From: Muraenolepis orangiensis
Lineage: Eukaryota > Chordata > Actinopteri > Gadiformes > Muraenolepididae
DNA length: 64,000 nt
NCBI GenBank assembly: GCA_027704905.1
Contig: CM051006.1
Coordinates: forward strand, 2,129,376 to 2,193,375
Reading direction: 5' to 3'
Both the position numbers and the translations under genes were made by a program. Shown here one piece after another: positions 48,075-61,856 of the stretch (its first letter is position 1; each line of letters starts with the position of its first letter). The notes below the pieces were generated by a model. The model saw nothing but the letters and a program-made list of their open reading frames with translations. It was not told the DNA's origin and made no database searches.

Positions 48075-48819
48075 CAGTCTCATCTGCACTGAGTTCTACA
48101 TGTAGAACACTTTGTCTCCAAAACTTTGTGAAGAACTCACTCACACAAGAGTGTGGGGGTGGAGGAGGACATAACAAAAACCCTCGATACACAAGAAGAG
48201 AAGAAGCTGGAATAACTGCAGTCTTCCACAGAGGCACTGAGGCCACTGAAATAGTGTTCAACTGAATCCTACAATCTAACTTTGAATCAAGCGGTACGAT
48301 TCAGTCTCATCTATTGTTTGTAAAAAACACTATTGTACTATTTATCTGATTAATCTTATCTAACACAGTGTCTTAACTCATATTTGAGGTGAGAAAACCT
48401 CTCGGTAAACAAATACTGTTAGCATCACACATAATACCAGTAATTGAATGAACAAATCGAACAACTATAAAAAAGGCATTCACACAACCTACGTTTGATC
48501 TTTATAATTAATATCTCATTATATTGCTACATTACATTATATTGCAGTTCAACCTGACACATTTATAAAGTTTTCATGGCCATCAGCGAGAATACATTAT
48601 AAGACACATCCACTATACTGAACCACAAGAGGACGCGTGGTTCTCACAGACGATGAACCAGAATAAAATAGACAGGTACTATAAACAGAGGGGTAGTTTA
48701 GTGGTCCCGGTGCTGAGAGGTTCCGGGTTGGATCCTGATGTCTAAAGTATAAAGATGGCCCCTTAACCCCTACTTCCTAAGGACTACAGTCTTACCTGTA
48801 TCCTAGAGCAGGTTTCTCT
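48075..48819. other. unassigned
   Basis: AT-rich. No gene recognised. Confidence 0.4.
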
Positions 48820-49094
<275 letters not shown>

Positions 49095-49134
49095 CAAGAA
49101 GAACATAACAGGAAGGGAAGCAGAAAGGCCACAG

Positions 49135-49136
<2 letters not shown>

Positions 49137-49176
<40 letters not shown>

Positions 49177-49199
49177 TATGTGTGGTAGTGTGTGTGTGT

Positions 49200-49277
<78 letters not shown>

Positions 49278-49286
49278 GTGTGTGTG

Positions 49287-49325
<39 letters not shown>

Positions 49326-49502
49326 TCACAGTGTTTGTGTCTAGCTATTATTGTGTGTGTTGTGTATGGATTCCTCTAGATTTCTGTGTGTGTTTGTGTG
49401 TGTGTGTGTGTGTGTGTTAGTGTGTGTGTGTGTGTGTATGTGTGTGTGTGAGCGTGTGCGTGTGTGTGTGTGTATGTTAGTGTGTGTGTGTGTGTGTGCG
49501 TG
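49137..49502 (+). repeat. (TG)n compound microsatellite
   Basis: TG tracts at 49137-49322 and 49386-49502 with TATG, TAG and TTAG interruptions, separated by 60 bp of TG-rich unique sequence. Confidence 0.95.
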
Positions 49503-50201
49503 TGCCCTACTGGTATGTGTTGAATGGTTTTGACCTTCCTGACCATATAACTACAGGCTCTAACGGCTGCTGGTTAAAAACACTAATTAGTAATTACTAA
49601 TGACCCAAAGGCACAGGGGAAGTCACCGGCAGCTAAGGGCACAGCTAGCCCCGCCCCTTCCTGTCTGAGCAGCGCTGCTTCCAAACTATACGGAGGTGGA
49701 TGTTGTCCTCCAACTACAACAGTTTATTGTTTAATGCAAATATAATTAATATTATTAATAATAATAATAATAATTATTATTATTATTATAATATAAATGT
49801 AAGATCAATTAGAAATACAAACTTTCAGATTGTGTTTCTTCTTTGGCTGAATGTTCATCTATGCACGTGACTAAAGACACATTTGAAACCAACTAAAACA
49901 ACAGAATGACTCCCCCCCCCAACATAATGACTCCCCCCCTCTCTCTCTCCCTTTCTTCAAACTCACCAATCACCAATCCATCCGGCTCCAACGAGTGATA
50001 ATAAACACATTACAGTCAGACTTAAGACATTAAACTGTCCTTCAGTTGTCAATCACTGTGGCTGCCTGGCTGCTCATTGGACACTTCATGTAGAGAGAGA
50101 GAGAGGATGACCTATTGTGCTTTAGTCACCAAAAGGTCACAGGCTTGACTCCCATATTTCGATATCATCACTGCCAGCCATTCAAAAAAAGCTGTGCGCT
50201 T

Positions 50202-50203
<2 letters not shown>
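49503..50203. other. unassigned; ATT-rich at 49740-49790
   Basis: TAATAATAA/TTATTATT inverted AT repeat at 49745-49792 and C runs at 49912-49937. No gene recognised. Confidence 0.4.

Positions 50204-50281
<78 letters not shown>
50204..50281 (+). repeat. (GA)n microsatellite
   Basis: Pure GA tract. Confidence 0.96.
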
Positions 50282-50284
<3 letters not shown>

Positions 50285-50329
50285 GAACAACGATATATTA
50301 AGAGACACTAGAATCAAGGCAGACCGAGA

Positions 50330-50770
50330 TGAAAGAAGATGGAGAGAGAGCTAGACCTAAAGATGGAGAGAGAGCTAGACCTAAAGATGGAGAGAGAGCT
50401 AGACCTAAAGATGGAGAGAAAGCTAGACCTAAAGATGGAGAGAGAGCTAGACCTAAAGATGGAGAGAGAGCTGGACCTAAAGATGGAGCGAGAGCTACAC
50501 CTAAAGATGGAGAGAGAGCTAGACCTAAAGATGGAGAGAGAGCTAGACCTAAAGATGGAGAGAGAGCTAGACCTAAAGATGGAGAGAGCGCTTGACCTAA
50601 AGATTGAGAGAGAGCTAGACCTAAAGATGGAGAGAGCGCTTGACCTAAAGATTGAGAGAGAGCTAGACCTAAAGATGGACAGAGAGCTAGACCTAAAGAT
50701 GGAGAGAGAGCTAGACCTAAAGATGGACAGAGAGCTGGACCTAAAGATGGACAGAGAGCTGGACAGAAAC
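50330..50770 (+). repeat. 24-bp minisatellite, about 18 copies
   Basis: Unit GATGGAGAGAGAGCTAGACC plus TAAA, with a two-unit higher-order repeat (GAGCGCTTGACCTAAAGATT) near 50590-50670. It encodes MERELDLK repeats in one frame because 24 is divisible by three. The unit's GAGAGAGAG core suggests it grew out of the neighbouring GA tract. Confidence 0.95.
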
Positions 50771-50984
50771 AGATATTTCTGTTAGACCTTATGGCTCGGA
50801 ACACCAGACCTAGGAGATGGTGATGGGAGAGATAGAGGAATGAGAGATGTAGAGGGGAATGGAGTAAGAGGAAAGGACATAGGAGGGAGGAGGAAGAGGA
50901 CAGGAAGAAGTTAAGGAAGATGCCAACTGCTGGACCCCTTCTCTGGGGACGTTCAGGGGGTCAGAGCCTCTTCACTGCTTCCCT
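50771..50984. other. unassigned, purine-rich
   Basis: GGAGGAAGAGGA-type sequence between two minisatellites. No gene recognised. Confidence 0.45.
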
Positions 50985-51190
50985 CCCCCTACCTCCCCTA
51001 CAGTCAGACCCACTCACACCCACCCCATCAACTCCCCCTACCTCCCCTACAGTCAGACCCACTCACACCCACCCCATCAACTCCCCCTACCTCCCCCTAC
51101 CTCCCCTACAGTCAGACCCACTCACACCCACCCCATCAACTCCCCCTACCTCCCCTACAGTCAGACCCACTCACACCCACCCCATCAACT
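50985..51190 (+). repeat. about 49-bp pyrimidine-rich minisatellite
   Basis: Four copies of CCTACAGTCAGACCCACTCA plus CACCCACCCCATCAACTCCC and a CCTACCTCC linker of variable length. Confidence 0.93.
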
Positions 51191-51225
51191 GTCAATATGT
51201 CAATATCACAATCAATATTAATGAC

Positions 51226-51950
<725 letters not shown>

Positions 51951-51956
51951 CCCCCC

Positions 51957-52140
51957 CTATAAATTTATATTGATACTTTTATTTAGATTTAGATGTTAAA
52001 ATGCCAATTTTGCACTAAACTTATTGTTTTGCTTTGTATTGTTTTGCCTTGTCTGTACTATTTTGTTTAGCATTTTAAATTCCGTGCGTGTTTTTACAAC
52101 AGTATATGGCAATAAAGTAGTTTCTGATTCTGATTGTGAT
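51957..52140 (+). mobile_element. CR1/L2-group LINE or SINE 3' end
   Basis: AT-rich 3' UTR-like sequence ending GGCAATAAAGTAGTTTCTGA then TTCTGATTGTGATG, a polyadenylation-like AATAAA followed by a TTCTGA tandem tail. The tail type is typical of CR1/L2-group elements. No coding part remains. Confidence 0.6.
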
Positions 52141-52165
52141 GTGTGTTTCACACATCAGTGTGTGC

Positions 52166-52182
52166 CTGTGTTGTGTGTGTGT

Positions 52183-52247
<65 letters not shown>

Positions 52248-52270
52248 TGTGCTGTGTGTGTGTGTGTCAG
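52166..52270 (+). repeat. (TG)n microsatellite
   Basis: TG tract with GGTG and GCTG interruptions, directly before the duplicated 187-bp block. Confidence 0.95.
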
Positions 52271-52272
52271 CA

Positions 52273-52631
52273 TGTGCGTGCGGTACCAGTCTGGGGATGA
52301 AGGTGTCATGTTGAGCCCGAGGCGGCTCCAAGCGGGGCCCGTGCTGCCAGGCTGGGGGCCGCTGCCTCCCTGTAGGAGCCTCACAGCAGCAGGTGTTGCT
52401 TTGTTTATCCCAGCACACAGGTGACCTTTCTACCAGAGGAGCCTCTCCTCCTTCTCCTGGATTTACCTTTTTCTGGTCCAGGACTTTTCCTAAATAAATG
52501 TGTTTATTTAGACTTTACTTTATTCCCCAGCCCATGGTGTGTTTCTTCTAGACCCTGTCTTATGCCAGCACTCTCCTGACTCCCTACACGGAATATTAGC
52601 ATAAGTATTATCATATTTACTAGTGGGTAGG
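52273..52631 (+). repeat. segmental duplication, copy 1 (blocks A and B contiguous)
   Basis: Block A, 52273-52459, appears base-for-base identical to 54021-54207 (187 bp, from TGTGCGTGCGGTACCAG to CTTCTCCTG). Block B, about 52467-52631 (starts TTCTGGTCCAGGAC, ends TACTAGTGGGTAGGT), recurs with about a dozen differences and small indels at 55207-55351. Block B has the hairpin CTAAATAAA/TTTATTTAG. Neither has a convincing ORF. Confidence 0.85.
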
Positions 52632-52634
52632 TAC

Positions 52635-52690
52635 ACAACAACCACCACCACCACAACAACAACAACCACAACAACCACAACCACTACAAC

Positions 52691-52693
<3 letters not shown>
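52635..52693 (+). repeat. (CAA/CCA)n trinucleotide repeat
   Basis: Mixed ACA/ACC units abutting a GA tract. Confidence 0.9.

Positions 52694-52785
<92 letters not shown>
52694..52785 (+). repeat. (GA)n microsatellite
   Basis: Pure GA tract. Confidence 0.96.
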
Positions 52786-52789
<4 letters not shown>

Positions 52790-53525
52790 TGGGCACTTGA
52801 AACCTCATTACCAGTGGCTGGCTGGTGGAGTGTCGGGTTAGGGAGACGCTCAGAGAGGCTCCAGGCCTCTTCCTCATCCATAGGAAACCCTTCACATAAA
52901 CACCTCTCAAAACACACACTTTCTGTATATAATGGATGTTTGGTTTCATTCTTATTTTAAACAATAAAAAGTAAAACACATACCGTCCTGTACTTTGACA
53001 CCTGTAGTTCCTGTCTTTGATTCATCAAGTACTATTTCCTGTTTTTTGTTTTCCTGTTATTTAAGTACTATTTTACACCTTAATTCTACTGATTAATATT
53101 GTGCATTCACTGTAAAAAATGAAATAAGCAAGATTCTTCCCTTCTTCTGTCCACTTGTACTACATTCTATTGTAGCTATTCTCCCGCTAAATGACTACAT
53201 GCATAACCTACAACAGGACAGGATCTCAAACTCATGAAATACAATATTAAAATCAATAGGAATGGCCAAATGTGGTATTAATTCATGAATACAAAGAATT
53301 TGGAACTAAACCTGATCATAACAGTTCATAGCTGCTTTCATGTAGGAAAATACATTTCATTAGACTTGTTTGACAAAGCCAGCTTGTGAGATAAGGTACA
53401 GTGATGACATTGGGTCATTCAGACAGACAGGTTAGGAAGACTAGACAGGTGAGACAGGCACAATTAGTAAGCTTCAACATTATATATATATATATATATC
53501 CCTAGGATAGGGTTTGATTAATTAT
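52786..53525. other. unassigned; part is a diverged relative of 54740-54960
   Basis: TGATCATAACAGTTCATAGC and GACATTGGGTCATTCAGACA here resemble TGATCGTAACGGTTCATCAT and GACATTGGGTCATTTATACA at 54740-54960. The duplication around 52-55 kb is therefore larger and older than block A alone. (TA)n at 53481-53499. Confidence 0.5.
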
Positions 53526-53772
<247 letters not shown>

Positions 53773-53808
53773 GCTGTGAGCTTGTTCCTGCTTCCTTTAG
53801 CGCTGCCG

Positions 53809-54207
<399 letters not shown>

Positions 54208-54327
54208 CTCTGTTCTTCTCCTCTCTCTCCTCTCTCCTCTCCTTCTCCTGCCCTCTCCTTCCCTCTGTTCTCACAATTACTTCTCCTCTTCCCTCTGTTT
54301 CCTCCATTCCTCTTCCTGTTCCCTGTC

Positions 54328-55206
<879 letters not shown>

Positions 55207-55351
55207 TCTGGTCCGGGACATTTCCTAAATAAATGTGTTTATTTAGACTTTATTCCCCAGCCCATGGTGTGTTTCTTCTAGACCCTGTCTTATGCCAGCA
55301 CTCTCCTAGCTCCCTACACGGAAGTATTATCATATTTACTAGTGGGTAGGT
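55207..55351 (+). repeat. segmental duplication, copy 2 block B
   Basis: Matches about 52467-52631 including the CTAAATAAA/TTTATTTAG hairpin and the end TACTAGTGGGTAGGT. Confidence 0.85.
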
Positions 55352-55402
55352 TACACCTTTCCCATTCAACACTCAATATTAATATCAAAAGTTAAATCAA
55401 TT

Positions 55403-55452
55403 CTGGATCAGGTTCTAATTCTGGATCAGGTTCTAATTCTGGATCAGGTTCC
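55403..55452 (+). repeat. 18-bp tandem repeat
   Basis: Nearly three copies of TCTGGATCAGGTTCTAAT. Confidence 0.9.
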
Positions 55453-55616
55453 GTCACATTCACTCAGTCACTCAGTCACTCAGTCCATCATCTTTCAGAA
55501 AAGGGAACCCAGGATATTTTAAACCCGATTACCAAGTCCTACCGAGCCCTCAAATCCCTTTAGTCGGCCTGTGTCAAAATCAACTTTCCGGTTGAGATTT
55601 TTAATAGAATTCCTAT

Positions 55617-55645
55617 GAACAACAACAACAACAACAACAACAACC

Positions 55646-55685
<40 letters not shown>

Positions 55686-55776
55686 CCACAACAACAACAA
55701 CAACAACAACAACACAACAACCACAACCACAAGCACAACAACAACAACCACAACCACAACCACCACAACCACCACC

Positions 55777-55825
<49 letters not shown>

Positions 55826-55955
55826 CCACAAGCACAAGCACAACAACAACAACAACAACAACAACAACCACAAGCACAACAACAACAACAACAACAACAA
55901 CAACCACAACCACAACAACCACAACAACAACCACCACAACAACCACAACCACCAC
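55617..55955 (+). repeat. (CAA)n trinucleotide repeat, about 340 bp
   Basis: CAA tract with CCA, GCA and one frame-shifting deletion (AACACAACAA at about 55710). Homopolymer ORFs in several frames are artefacts. Confidence 0.97.
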
Positions 55956-56009
55956 ATGGCCTTCATGCATGATGTGTCAGTACACCACACATCACATCAC
56001 ACTCCAATC

Positions 56010-56400
56010 CCTCTCTTCATTGATTTCCCTGGAGGCATGACGAGGTCCTCCAGCTGTGTCCAGAGTGATCACTGTATATCGTTTTCTTCTCCTGCTGTAG
56101 TGTTTTTCATAATCCAGTCAATCACAAAGAGAAAAAGGAAAAGCGACAGTAGTCACCCATGACGCACTCCGGTCTTTACCCCGAAGCGGTCCGACATCTG
56201 ACCTGCATGAGCTACTTTGCATGTCATGTAGGTCCTCCAGGTCCACCAGCTTCTTGGGTCCTCCATAGAGCAGCTTCCATAGTATCAGGGGGAGTTCCAT
56301 TCCAGGGACTGCTCCACTAGGATGCGCTGGGTGGCCATCTGATCGGCGCAGGATCTGTTCCTGCAAAAACCTGCCTGCTAATCTCTAAGCTTGGTGTCAA
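56010..56400 (-). pseudogene. LINE reverse transcriptase fragment (another family)
   Basis: Minus-strand blocks in several broken frames: ERMKEAVDTKLRD near 56375-56415, AGFCRNRSCADQMATQRILV near 56310-56365, MTCKVAHAGQMSDRFGVKTG near 56165-56225, LFLCDWIMKNTTAGEEN near 56080-56125, and SLWTQLEDL near 56045-56070. The wording matches a widespread fish and invertebrate LINE whose RT reads QAGFR, FGVKTGVRQG and WTQLDDLDFADD. Motif A and the catalytic FADD are missing. Stops and frameshifts make it a clear pseudogene. Confidence 0.75.
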
Positions 56401-56496
56401 CTGCCTCTTTCATTCGCTCACCATGTATAGTAGATACATATCTAGTTATTACACAAGCATTGAGTGTTCTACACAGATGTAGTATTCACTATTAAG

Positions 56497-57192
56497 CAGT
56501 GGCGAAGTGTGAAATAACAAAAAATAACAGCGCGAGAGACTTGCGACCCCCCCCGGTCATAAAGCTGATCGCTTTTCAGATCCAAAATATGTTGCCTTTC
56601 CAATTCCCTGCCCTCTTGTTGGTCCCAAATAGCAAGCAGAGCCTCTTGTGGCTAGTAGAGCCTCTTGTGGCTAGTAGAGCCTCTTGTGGCTAGTAGAGCC
56701 CGTTAGCCATGGGTATCTTTCCCAGTTGCTAGCCTGAAAAAGGTGAACATAGCCTGCTTTAACAACTTGATTCAGCTCAAGATTGTCAGGCATTGGACGG
56801 CCTTTTTTTATAATGTCCATCTTTACATTGAATGGTCGTCTTGAAAATGGTACCGACAATAAATCCGCAACGACATCATCTTATATATTCTTCCCAGCAA
56901 CCCAGAAAAATATCTGATTGGTTGCATTGTTTTTCCAACACAAAACCCCTCAAATGCGTCGTGCATAAACCGAGAAAGACAAACAAATCAACGTAACACT
57001 GTAATATAACAGATAACAACACAGATACGATTCTCATTTATTCATTTGATTTAAATTTTATTCCATTTTATTAAATTGTATTACATTTTAATAAATTGTA
57101 TAACGTTTTATTAATACAATTAATTCGATTTTTTTGCTGAGATTTCCAGGGTCATCTCTGAATACATTGAAGGCCCTGACGCTACACCACTG
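56497..57192 (-). mobile_element. hAT deletion derivative with 8-bp target duplication (696 bp)
   Basis: The ends read CAGTGGCGAAGTGTGA (left) and, inward from the right, CAGTGGTGTAGCGTCA, imperfect terminal inverted repeats. Exact flanking repeats CTATTAAG lie at 56489-56496 and 57193-57200. An 8-bp duplication and CAGTGG termini define a hAT element. It keeps only a short N-terminal transposase fragment, so it is an internally deleted copy of an autonomous element of the ZMYM1-like hAT type. Confidence 0.85.
56600..56885 (-). pseudogene. TTF-type zinc-finger fragment of a hAT (ZMYM1-like) transposase
   Basis: Minus-strand residues SVPFSRRPFNVKMDIIKKGR, PMPDNLELNQVVKAGYVHLF and QASNWERYPWLTGSTSHKRL, then CLLFGTNK-like sequence. 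This is the start of the TTF-type (Cys-rich DNA-binding) domain found at the N-terminus of ZMYM1-like hAT transposases. A three-fold 19-bp tandem duplication (CTAGTAGAGCCTCTTGTGG, 56640-56698) interrupts the domain. The catalytic core is absent. Confidence 0.7.
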
Positions 57193-57271
57193 CTATTAAG
57201 CCCTTTAGCAGACTGTTTAACATGACATTACATTACAGTCATTTAGTAGACATTGTGGAGACACACATTTA

Positions 57272-57392
57272 GTGGAGACACAGAGCGTCCGTGGTGGGGA
57301 CACAGAGCGTCCGTGGTGGGGACACAGAGCGTCCGTGGTGGGACACAGAGCGTCCGTGGTGGGGACACAGAGCGTCCGTGGTGGGGACACAG
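57272..57392 (+). repeat. 22-bp minisatellite
   Basis: Five to six copies of GTCCGTGGTGGGGACACAGA plus GC, one a base shorter. Confidence 0.94.
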
Positions 57393-57510
57393 ATGTCCAC
57401 AAAGAAACCAGTGATCAGATCAACCACAGGAGGGAAGGTGCTGACGGAGCGCCGTGTCTGCTAAGTGATCCTCAAGTGTGGCTTCATTTCTGTGCTGCAG
57501 GATAAAGAGG

Positions 57511-57643
57511 TGACCTCTGACCTCTGTCACACGGAGGACGCCATCCGTCTGAAACATCAATTCTACGCCTCGGGACACGAGTTCACGACTTCGGCAAGTG
57601 CACAACTTTTTGAGGCAGTTATGCGAAAATAATCGGCTGGACG
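57511..57643 (+). other. exon-like open stretch, product unknown
   Basis: After a plausible acceptor (TCTGTGCTGCAG) the frame DKEVTSDLCHTEDAIRLKHQ, FYASGHEFTTSASAQLFEAV is open for 43 codons to a TAA. I recognise no family. It could be a chance ORF or a relic exon. Confidence 0.2.
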
Positions 57644-58849
57644 TTCAAATCTCTCTATTCTAAATTAATTCAATATTTCGAGATAATTACAAGATTCAAA
57701 ATTTCGAGATTTTTATTACCTTTTGCAACAAGAACAATGGAATGCTTACTCCCCATCCCCACTATACTGTAAATAACACTATATACTACCTACGAAATGC
57801 TATACTAAATACTACAAACAACACTATATACTACCTATGAAATGCTATACTATATTCTATAGAAAAATGTGCCCCTGTTTTATGTCGACAAAGAACCTGT
57901 GATTTAAACGTACATTTGAGAGGATGGAGCATCGAGTTAAAAGGCTGAGCAGAATATTTTAATATGACAAACGGTTACTTTTTTATAACTCGTTTTTTAA
58001 TGCTTACAGCTATTAAATTAAAATATGTAATGAATGCTATCAACAGATGAATTTGATTCGATCTGTTAGCTGATTAGTTAATTGGTTAAGACATTAATAA
58101 TTCATGTAATAAAGTGCTATGGCATTGTTGAATGCTAAGTGTAGCTAGCTAGTTTGTAGCATTAGATGTCCTGGTTCCCCTTCCTGTCTGACGGGGTTGA
58201 AGGTCCAGATGGACTCAGATGTCAGAACCTTCCAGATCAACACATGACTTCTTAATGTGTTCCAGTACCCTGCAAGTAGTTCCATTCCATCCATTGACTC
58301 TCATGTCACTTACATATTGGACATTTGTTGTGGCCTTCTAGAAGGCTAAACGTGATTAACCCTCCGCTAAGAGTGAATCAGCCTCACTTAGCTAGCGGTT
58401 TTATGCTTGAACGATGAGCAAAGCTGAGTAGAACTGAGGTCCTCTAGCATTGGGGAGAGGAGCCACAAGGCTGTACATGCTGACAGCATGCATGGCTAAA
58501 GAGCTAAACATGGCACCTGGAATTCAGAGTGACTCCAAAGCATTTGAGTCTATTTGAATTGAGTGTGGATTCATGTGGAATTAAAAGGTTCACCTTGACA
58601 CCAAATAGCTTGGTTTGGGCAGATTAAATGTCTCTCTGGGTCGTACCTTAGTCAACACTACTTATGCATCAGTGTTCTGTTACTTAGTTGTTGTGTTTAG
58701 ATGTTTTGAGCACACTTTGTACAAAGGCATCTGCTTAGTTCAATTAAAATGTACATTTAAATGAAATCCAAATATGTATTTAAATCCACCTTGTTCTTGA
58801 ATTACTATATGTATATCATGTATATATCTATACGTATATATATATATAT
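57644..58849. other. unassigned; decayed repeat related to 15.8-16.0 kb at 57680-57860
   Basis: AATGGAATGCTTACTCCCCA and ACACTATATACTACCTA-type words are shared with 15870-16010. A SINE-tail scrap lies near 58697. No gene recognised. Confidence 0.4.
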
Positions 58850-59795
58850 AAGTGGAGGCTCGTCCATTGAGGAAAGGGAGGACCATCCTCCCTAACATTT
58901 CTGAGAAAAAGAAATGTTCAATCAATTTAACAGATTGATCTGTGAAAAGTTTCTTACGTTTCAAAGTCACACAAATATGTGTGTCAAAATAGCACCAACA
59001 GCGCCCCCTACGATCCTACCGCAATTTCTTAAATCACCGCATGGAGGAACGTCCTCCGTAAGCTCACATTTGAAGTCCATTATAAACTCCCGGACCCGAG
59101 CGTCCGGCGAGTCCTGGTTTGTGTACGGCGCTAAGGGAGGACCATCCTCCCTTAGGGTGGGTCTAGCCAGAGGCTGTGAACCAATCAGAGCTCACTGCGC
59201 TGGTGAATACCCAATCACAGTTTTGGGGGCGGGTCATCATCATGCTAGTATCTATCGTGTGTCATTCATAAATTGGTTCCAGAAAACTTGTGTCATTTAC
59301 TTTTAATTGATTTTAGATGGTAACTTGAGTTCCTCCTCAAAGCGTTCCAGGTACATGACGCCAAACGTAAACAGAAATCATGGCTGACCGTGACAAGGTG
59401 GGGTCTTTTGGTCGCGATTAGACAATTGACGTGATTTACGTGCATGACTGGTTTTACTTTATGATAGTATGTATTATTTTAATTAAATACAGGTAAATAT
59501 ACTTTACACAACAGATTCTCCCTCAAATCTCACTCAATTTCATTCCTGTTAGGTTTGTTCGATAGCACAAGCCACTGTGCATGAAAGTTCTATTCAGATG
59601 TTCACATTTTCATCATAAATGGATTAATTGCTAAATATCTGTTTTTCATCAAAACAATACGTCTTCCCCCTTAGATCACAATGGGTTTTAATTCAGTTTG
59701 GCTTATCTGCTAACATGACCCTCTAATACATGGTCAGAACTGATAGTGAGGCACCTTCCTTCCTCCCCTACTTTTACCACCACTAGCCGCCAATG
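58850..59795 (-). mobile_element. hAT-like MITE, copy 2 (946 bp), inverted relative to copy 1
   Basis: Ends AGTGGAGGCTCG (left) and AGCCGCCAATG (right). Flanks ATATATAT and AAATATAT (8 bp, one mismatch). It aligns end to end with 16360-17228 on the opposite strand. The extra block at about 58978-59040 (with AACAGCGCCCCCTACGATCC) is missing from copy 1. The palindromes (for example GGGAGGACCATCCTCCC near 58878 and 59135, GGAGGAACGTCCTCC near 59043) are conserved. Confidence 0.75.
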
Positions 59796-59820
59796 AAATA
59801 TATACAGTATATATACAGTT

Positions 59821-59821
<1 letters not shown>

Positions 59822-59858
<37 letters not shown>

Positions 59859-59867
59859 CATTATACA

Positions 59868-59904
<37 letters not shown>

Positions 59905-59912
59905 ATATGTAT
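59822..59912 (+). repeat. (TA)n microsatellite
   Basis: Two TATA tracts separated by ACATACATTATACAG, next to the MITE's AT-rich insertion site. Confidence 0.93.
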
Positions 59913-60723
59913 ATATAAATTTGCTCTACATGTTAGCTATAACATGGTAAGTCTGGTTTACCTCCAATCCTGCTAATATTGTATTTTTCCTCTCCTGACT
60001 TCCTCTCCTGAGTAAATCATGAATCACTAACTCAGCCCATAAGAGATCATAAGAGTCATTTCTGAGCTAATGGAGCAGAAGTGAAAGTGAAAGCAATATG
60101 AATCCTAACTCCAAGCCAAGCGAGACAATGGCTCATTAAGATGAATGGTTTGGATTTCACACACAGAGACACACACGTACACTCTTAGTTACACTCTTAG
60201 TTACACACCTACTGCACCAGCAATCTGTTTGATAGCAGATGTTTCATGGTAAATATTGAGTTACTTGTTGTTGCTCCTCCTTCCTGGGATGAGTCGTGTA
60301 AACTCCATGAAAGAGTCAATCCTTTTCTTTCCCTGCGAGGAACAGAATGCAGCGTTAGGGTGGCGTGCTGCTTCAACACAACCATCAGAGAGCTTTGGAA
60401 ATCACATTCTCCAGGTGCTGAAAACACTTGAGATGATCAGTGAAATACGCCCAAATTGGTCTCATCACAAAGTTCATTAAACTAAACTAATAATATCAAC
60501 AGTATGAAATAGGGTCAAATGTCAAGTTATTTCCCATACAGTCCAATGTTTAATATGAGTTGATAGTGATATTGTGTATGAACCAGATTTGTTTTATTAA
60601 GTCACACTGGTTATATTTAACATCCAGGAATAGCTTACATACTAGACCCTACAGCCTCGAACCTGCCCCCAAAACACCAGCATCTTGTAGTAGCAGTATG
60701 TATATTAAGCCAATGTGAGTCAG
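59913..60723. other. unassigned
   Basis: No gene recognised. Short duplications only (TTACACTCTTAG at 60179-60203). Confidence 0.4.
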
Positions 60724-60737
60724 GTGTATGTGTGTGT

Positions 60738-60782
<45 letters not shown>
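60724..60782 (+). repeat. (TG)n microsatellite
   Basis: TG tract with one TATG interruption. Confidence 0.95.
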
Positions 60783-60784
<2 letters not shown>

Positions 60785-61040
60785 CTGCTTGGGTGCTCAA
60801 GGGAACAAACCACATCTGTGTTCTCTTGCCTTCCCAGCTTGTTTGTCCCTGATCTCTTTCCGTACCGTCTGAAGGACAACTCCATTGCTTGCTACTATTT
60901 GTCTTTTCTGTATAAAAATACCCTTTCTAGAAAGAAAATGAGTGGTGATATATGATATACTGTGAAGCTGTTTCTCTTAGAAGTACAAAAGTTAAAAAGT
61001 TAAAAAGTTAAAAAGTTAGTTATAATATCTCCTCCTACCT
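60783..61040. other. unassigned; short (AAAAGTT)n at 60985-61018
   Basis: About four copies of AAAAGTT. No gene recognised. Confidence 0.4.
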
Positions 61041-61640
61041 CTACCTCTCCTACTCCTTCCTCCTCCTCCTCCTCCTCCTCCTCCTCCTCCTCCTCCTCCT
61101 CCTCCTCCTCCTCCTCCTCCTGACCCTCACCTCCTTCCTCTCCCTCTCTCCTCCTACACCTCCTCCTCCTCTCTCCTCCACAACCTTTCCCTGGGTGTGG
61201 TGGACCTTTTCACCATCCTCCTAATCACTCTCCTCCTCATTCTCCTCATTCTCCTCCTCCTCCCTCTCCTCCTCCTGCTCACCCTGCTCACTCGTCCACT
61301 ACCTTTCCCTGGTCGTGGGGGCCTTCTCACTCTCCTCCTCTTCACTCTCCCTCTCCTTCTCCTCCTTCTCCTCCTCCTCCTCCCTCTCCTCCTCCTCATC
61401 CTCTTTCCTCCTCCTTCTGTTCCTCCTCCGCTCTCCTCCACATCCTTTCCCTGAGTGTGGGGGACCTTCTCACTCTCCTCCTCCTTCTCCTACTACTCCT
61501 CCCTTTCTTTCTCCTCCACAACCTTTCCCTGGGTGTGGAGGACCTTCCCACTCTCTTCCTCCTCACTCTCCCTCTCCTTCTCCTCCTTCTCCTCCCTCTC
61601 ACTCTCCTCCTGCTCTTTCTGTGTTTCTGTGTGTTTTTCC
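61041..61640 (+). repeat. polypyrimidine (TCC)n region with 105-125 bp higher-order units
   Basis: (TCC)n core at 61060-61122. After that, four diverged units each contain CCACAACCTTTCCCTGGGTG (variants TACC and ATCC) at about 61178, 61297, 61437 and 61515, then GGACCTTCTCACTCTCCTCC. Nearly pure pyrimidine on the plus strand. ORFs through it are low complexity. Confidence 0.88.
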
Positions 61641-61856
61641 TCCATGTTGTTTTAATTAGCGTTGGAGTTGGACCGTAGAACCAAGCGCTGTAAAACATGA
61701 CACAAGGTTTCCTCATTAATTATGATAAAACTTGTTTCCAGTGCATAATGAACCGGGCTTTGACCTCAATTACTGCAAGAACTCACAAGGTGAAGTAAAC
61801 CACGGTATGGGAACCCAGCTCCTTAAACAATTAAGACAAACAACAAATTGTGAGGA
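61641..61856. other. unassigned
   Basis: No feature recognised. Confidence 0.4.

Noticed and set aside
50298..50804. MERELDLK or LALSPSLG repeat proteins
   Set aside because: 24-bp minisatellite next to a GA tract, open on both strands. No flanking coding sequence.
55560..56040. Poly-Asn, poly-Thr and poly-Val ORFs
   Set aside because: Frames of a (CAA)n tract.
60649..60955. Short ORFs flanking the TG tract near 60.75 kb
   Set aside because: Repeat-driven; flanking residues show no recognisable domain.
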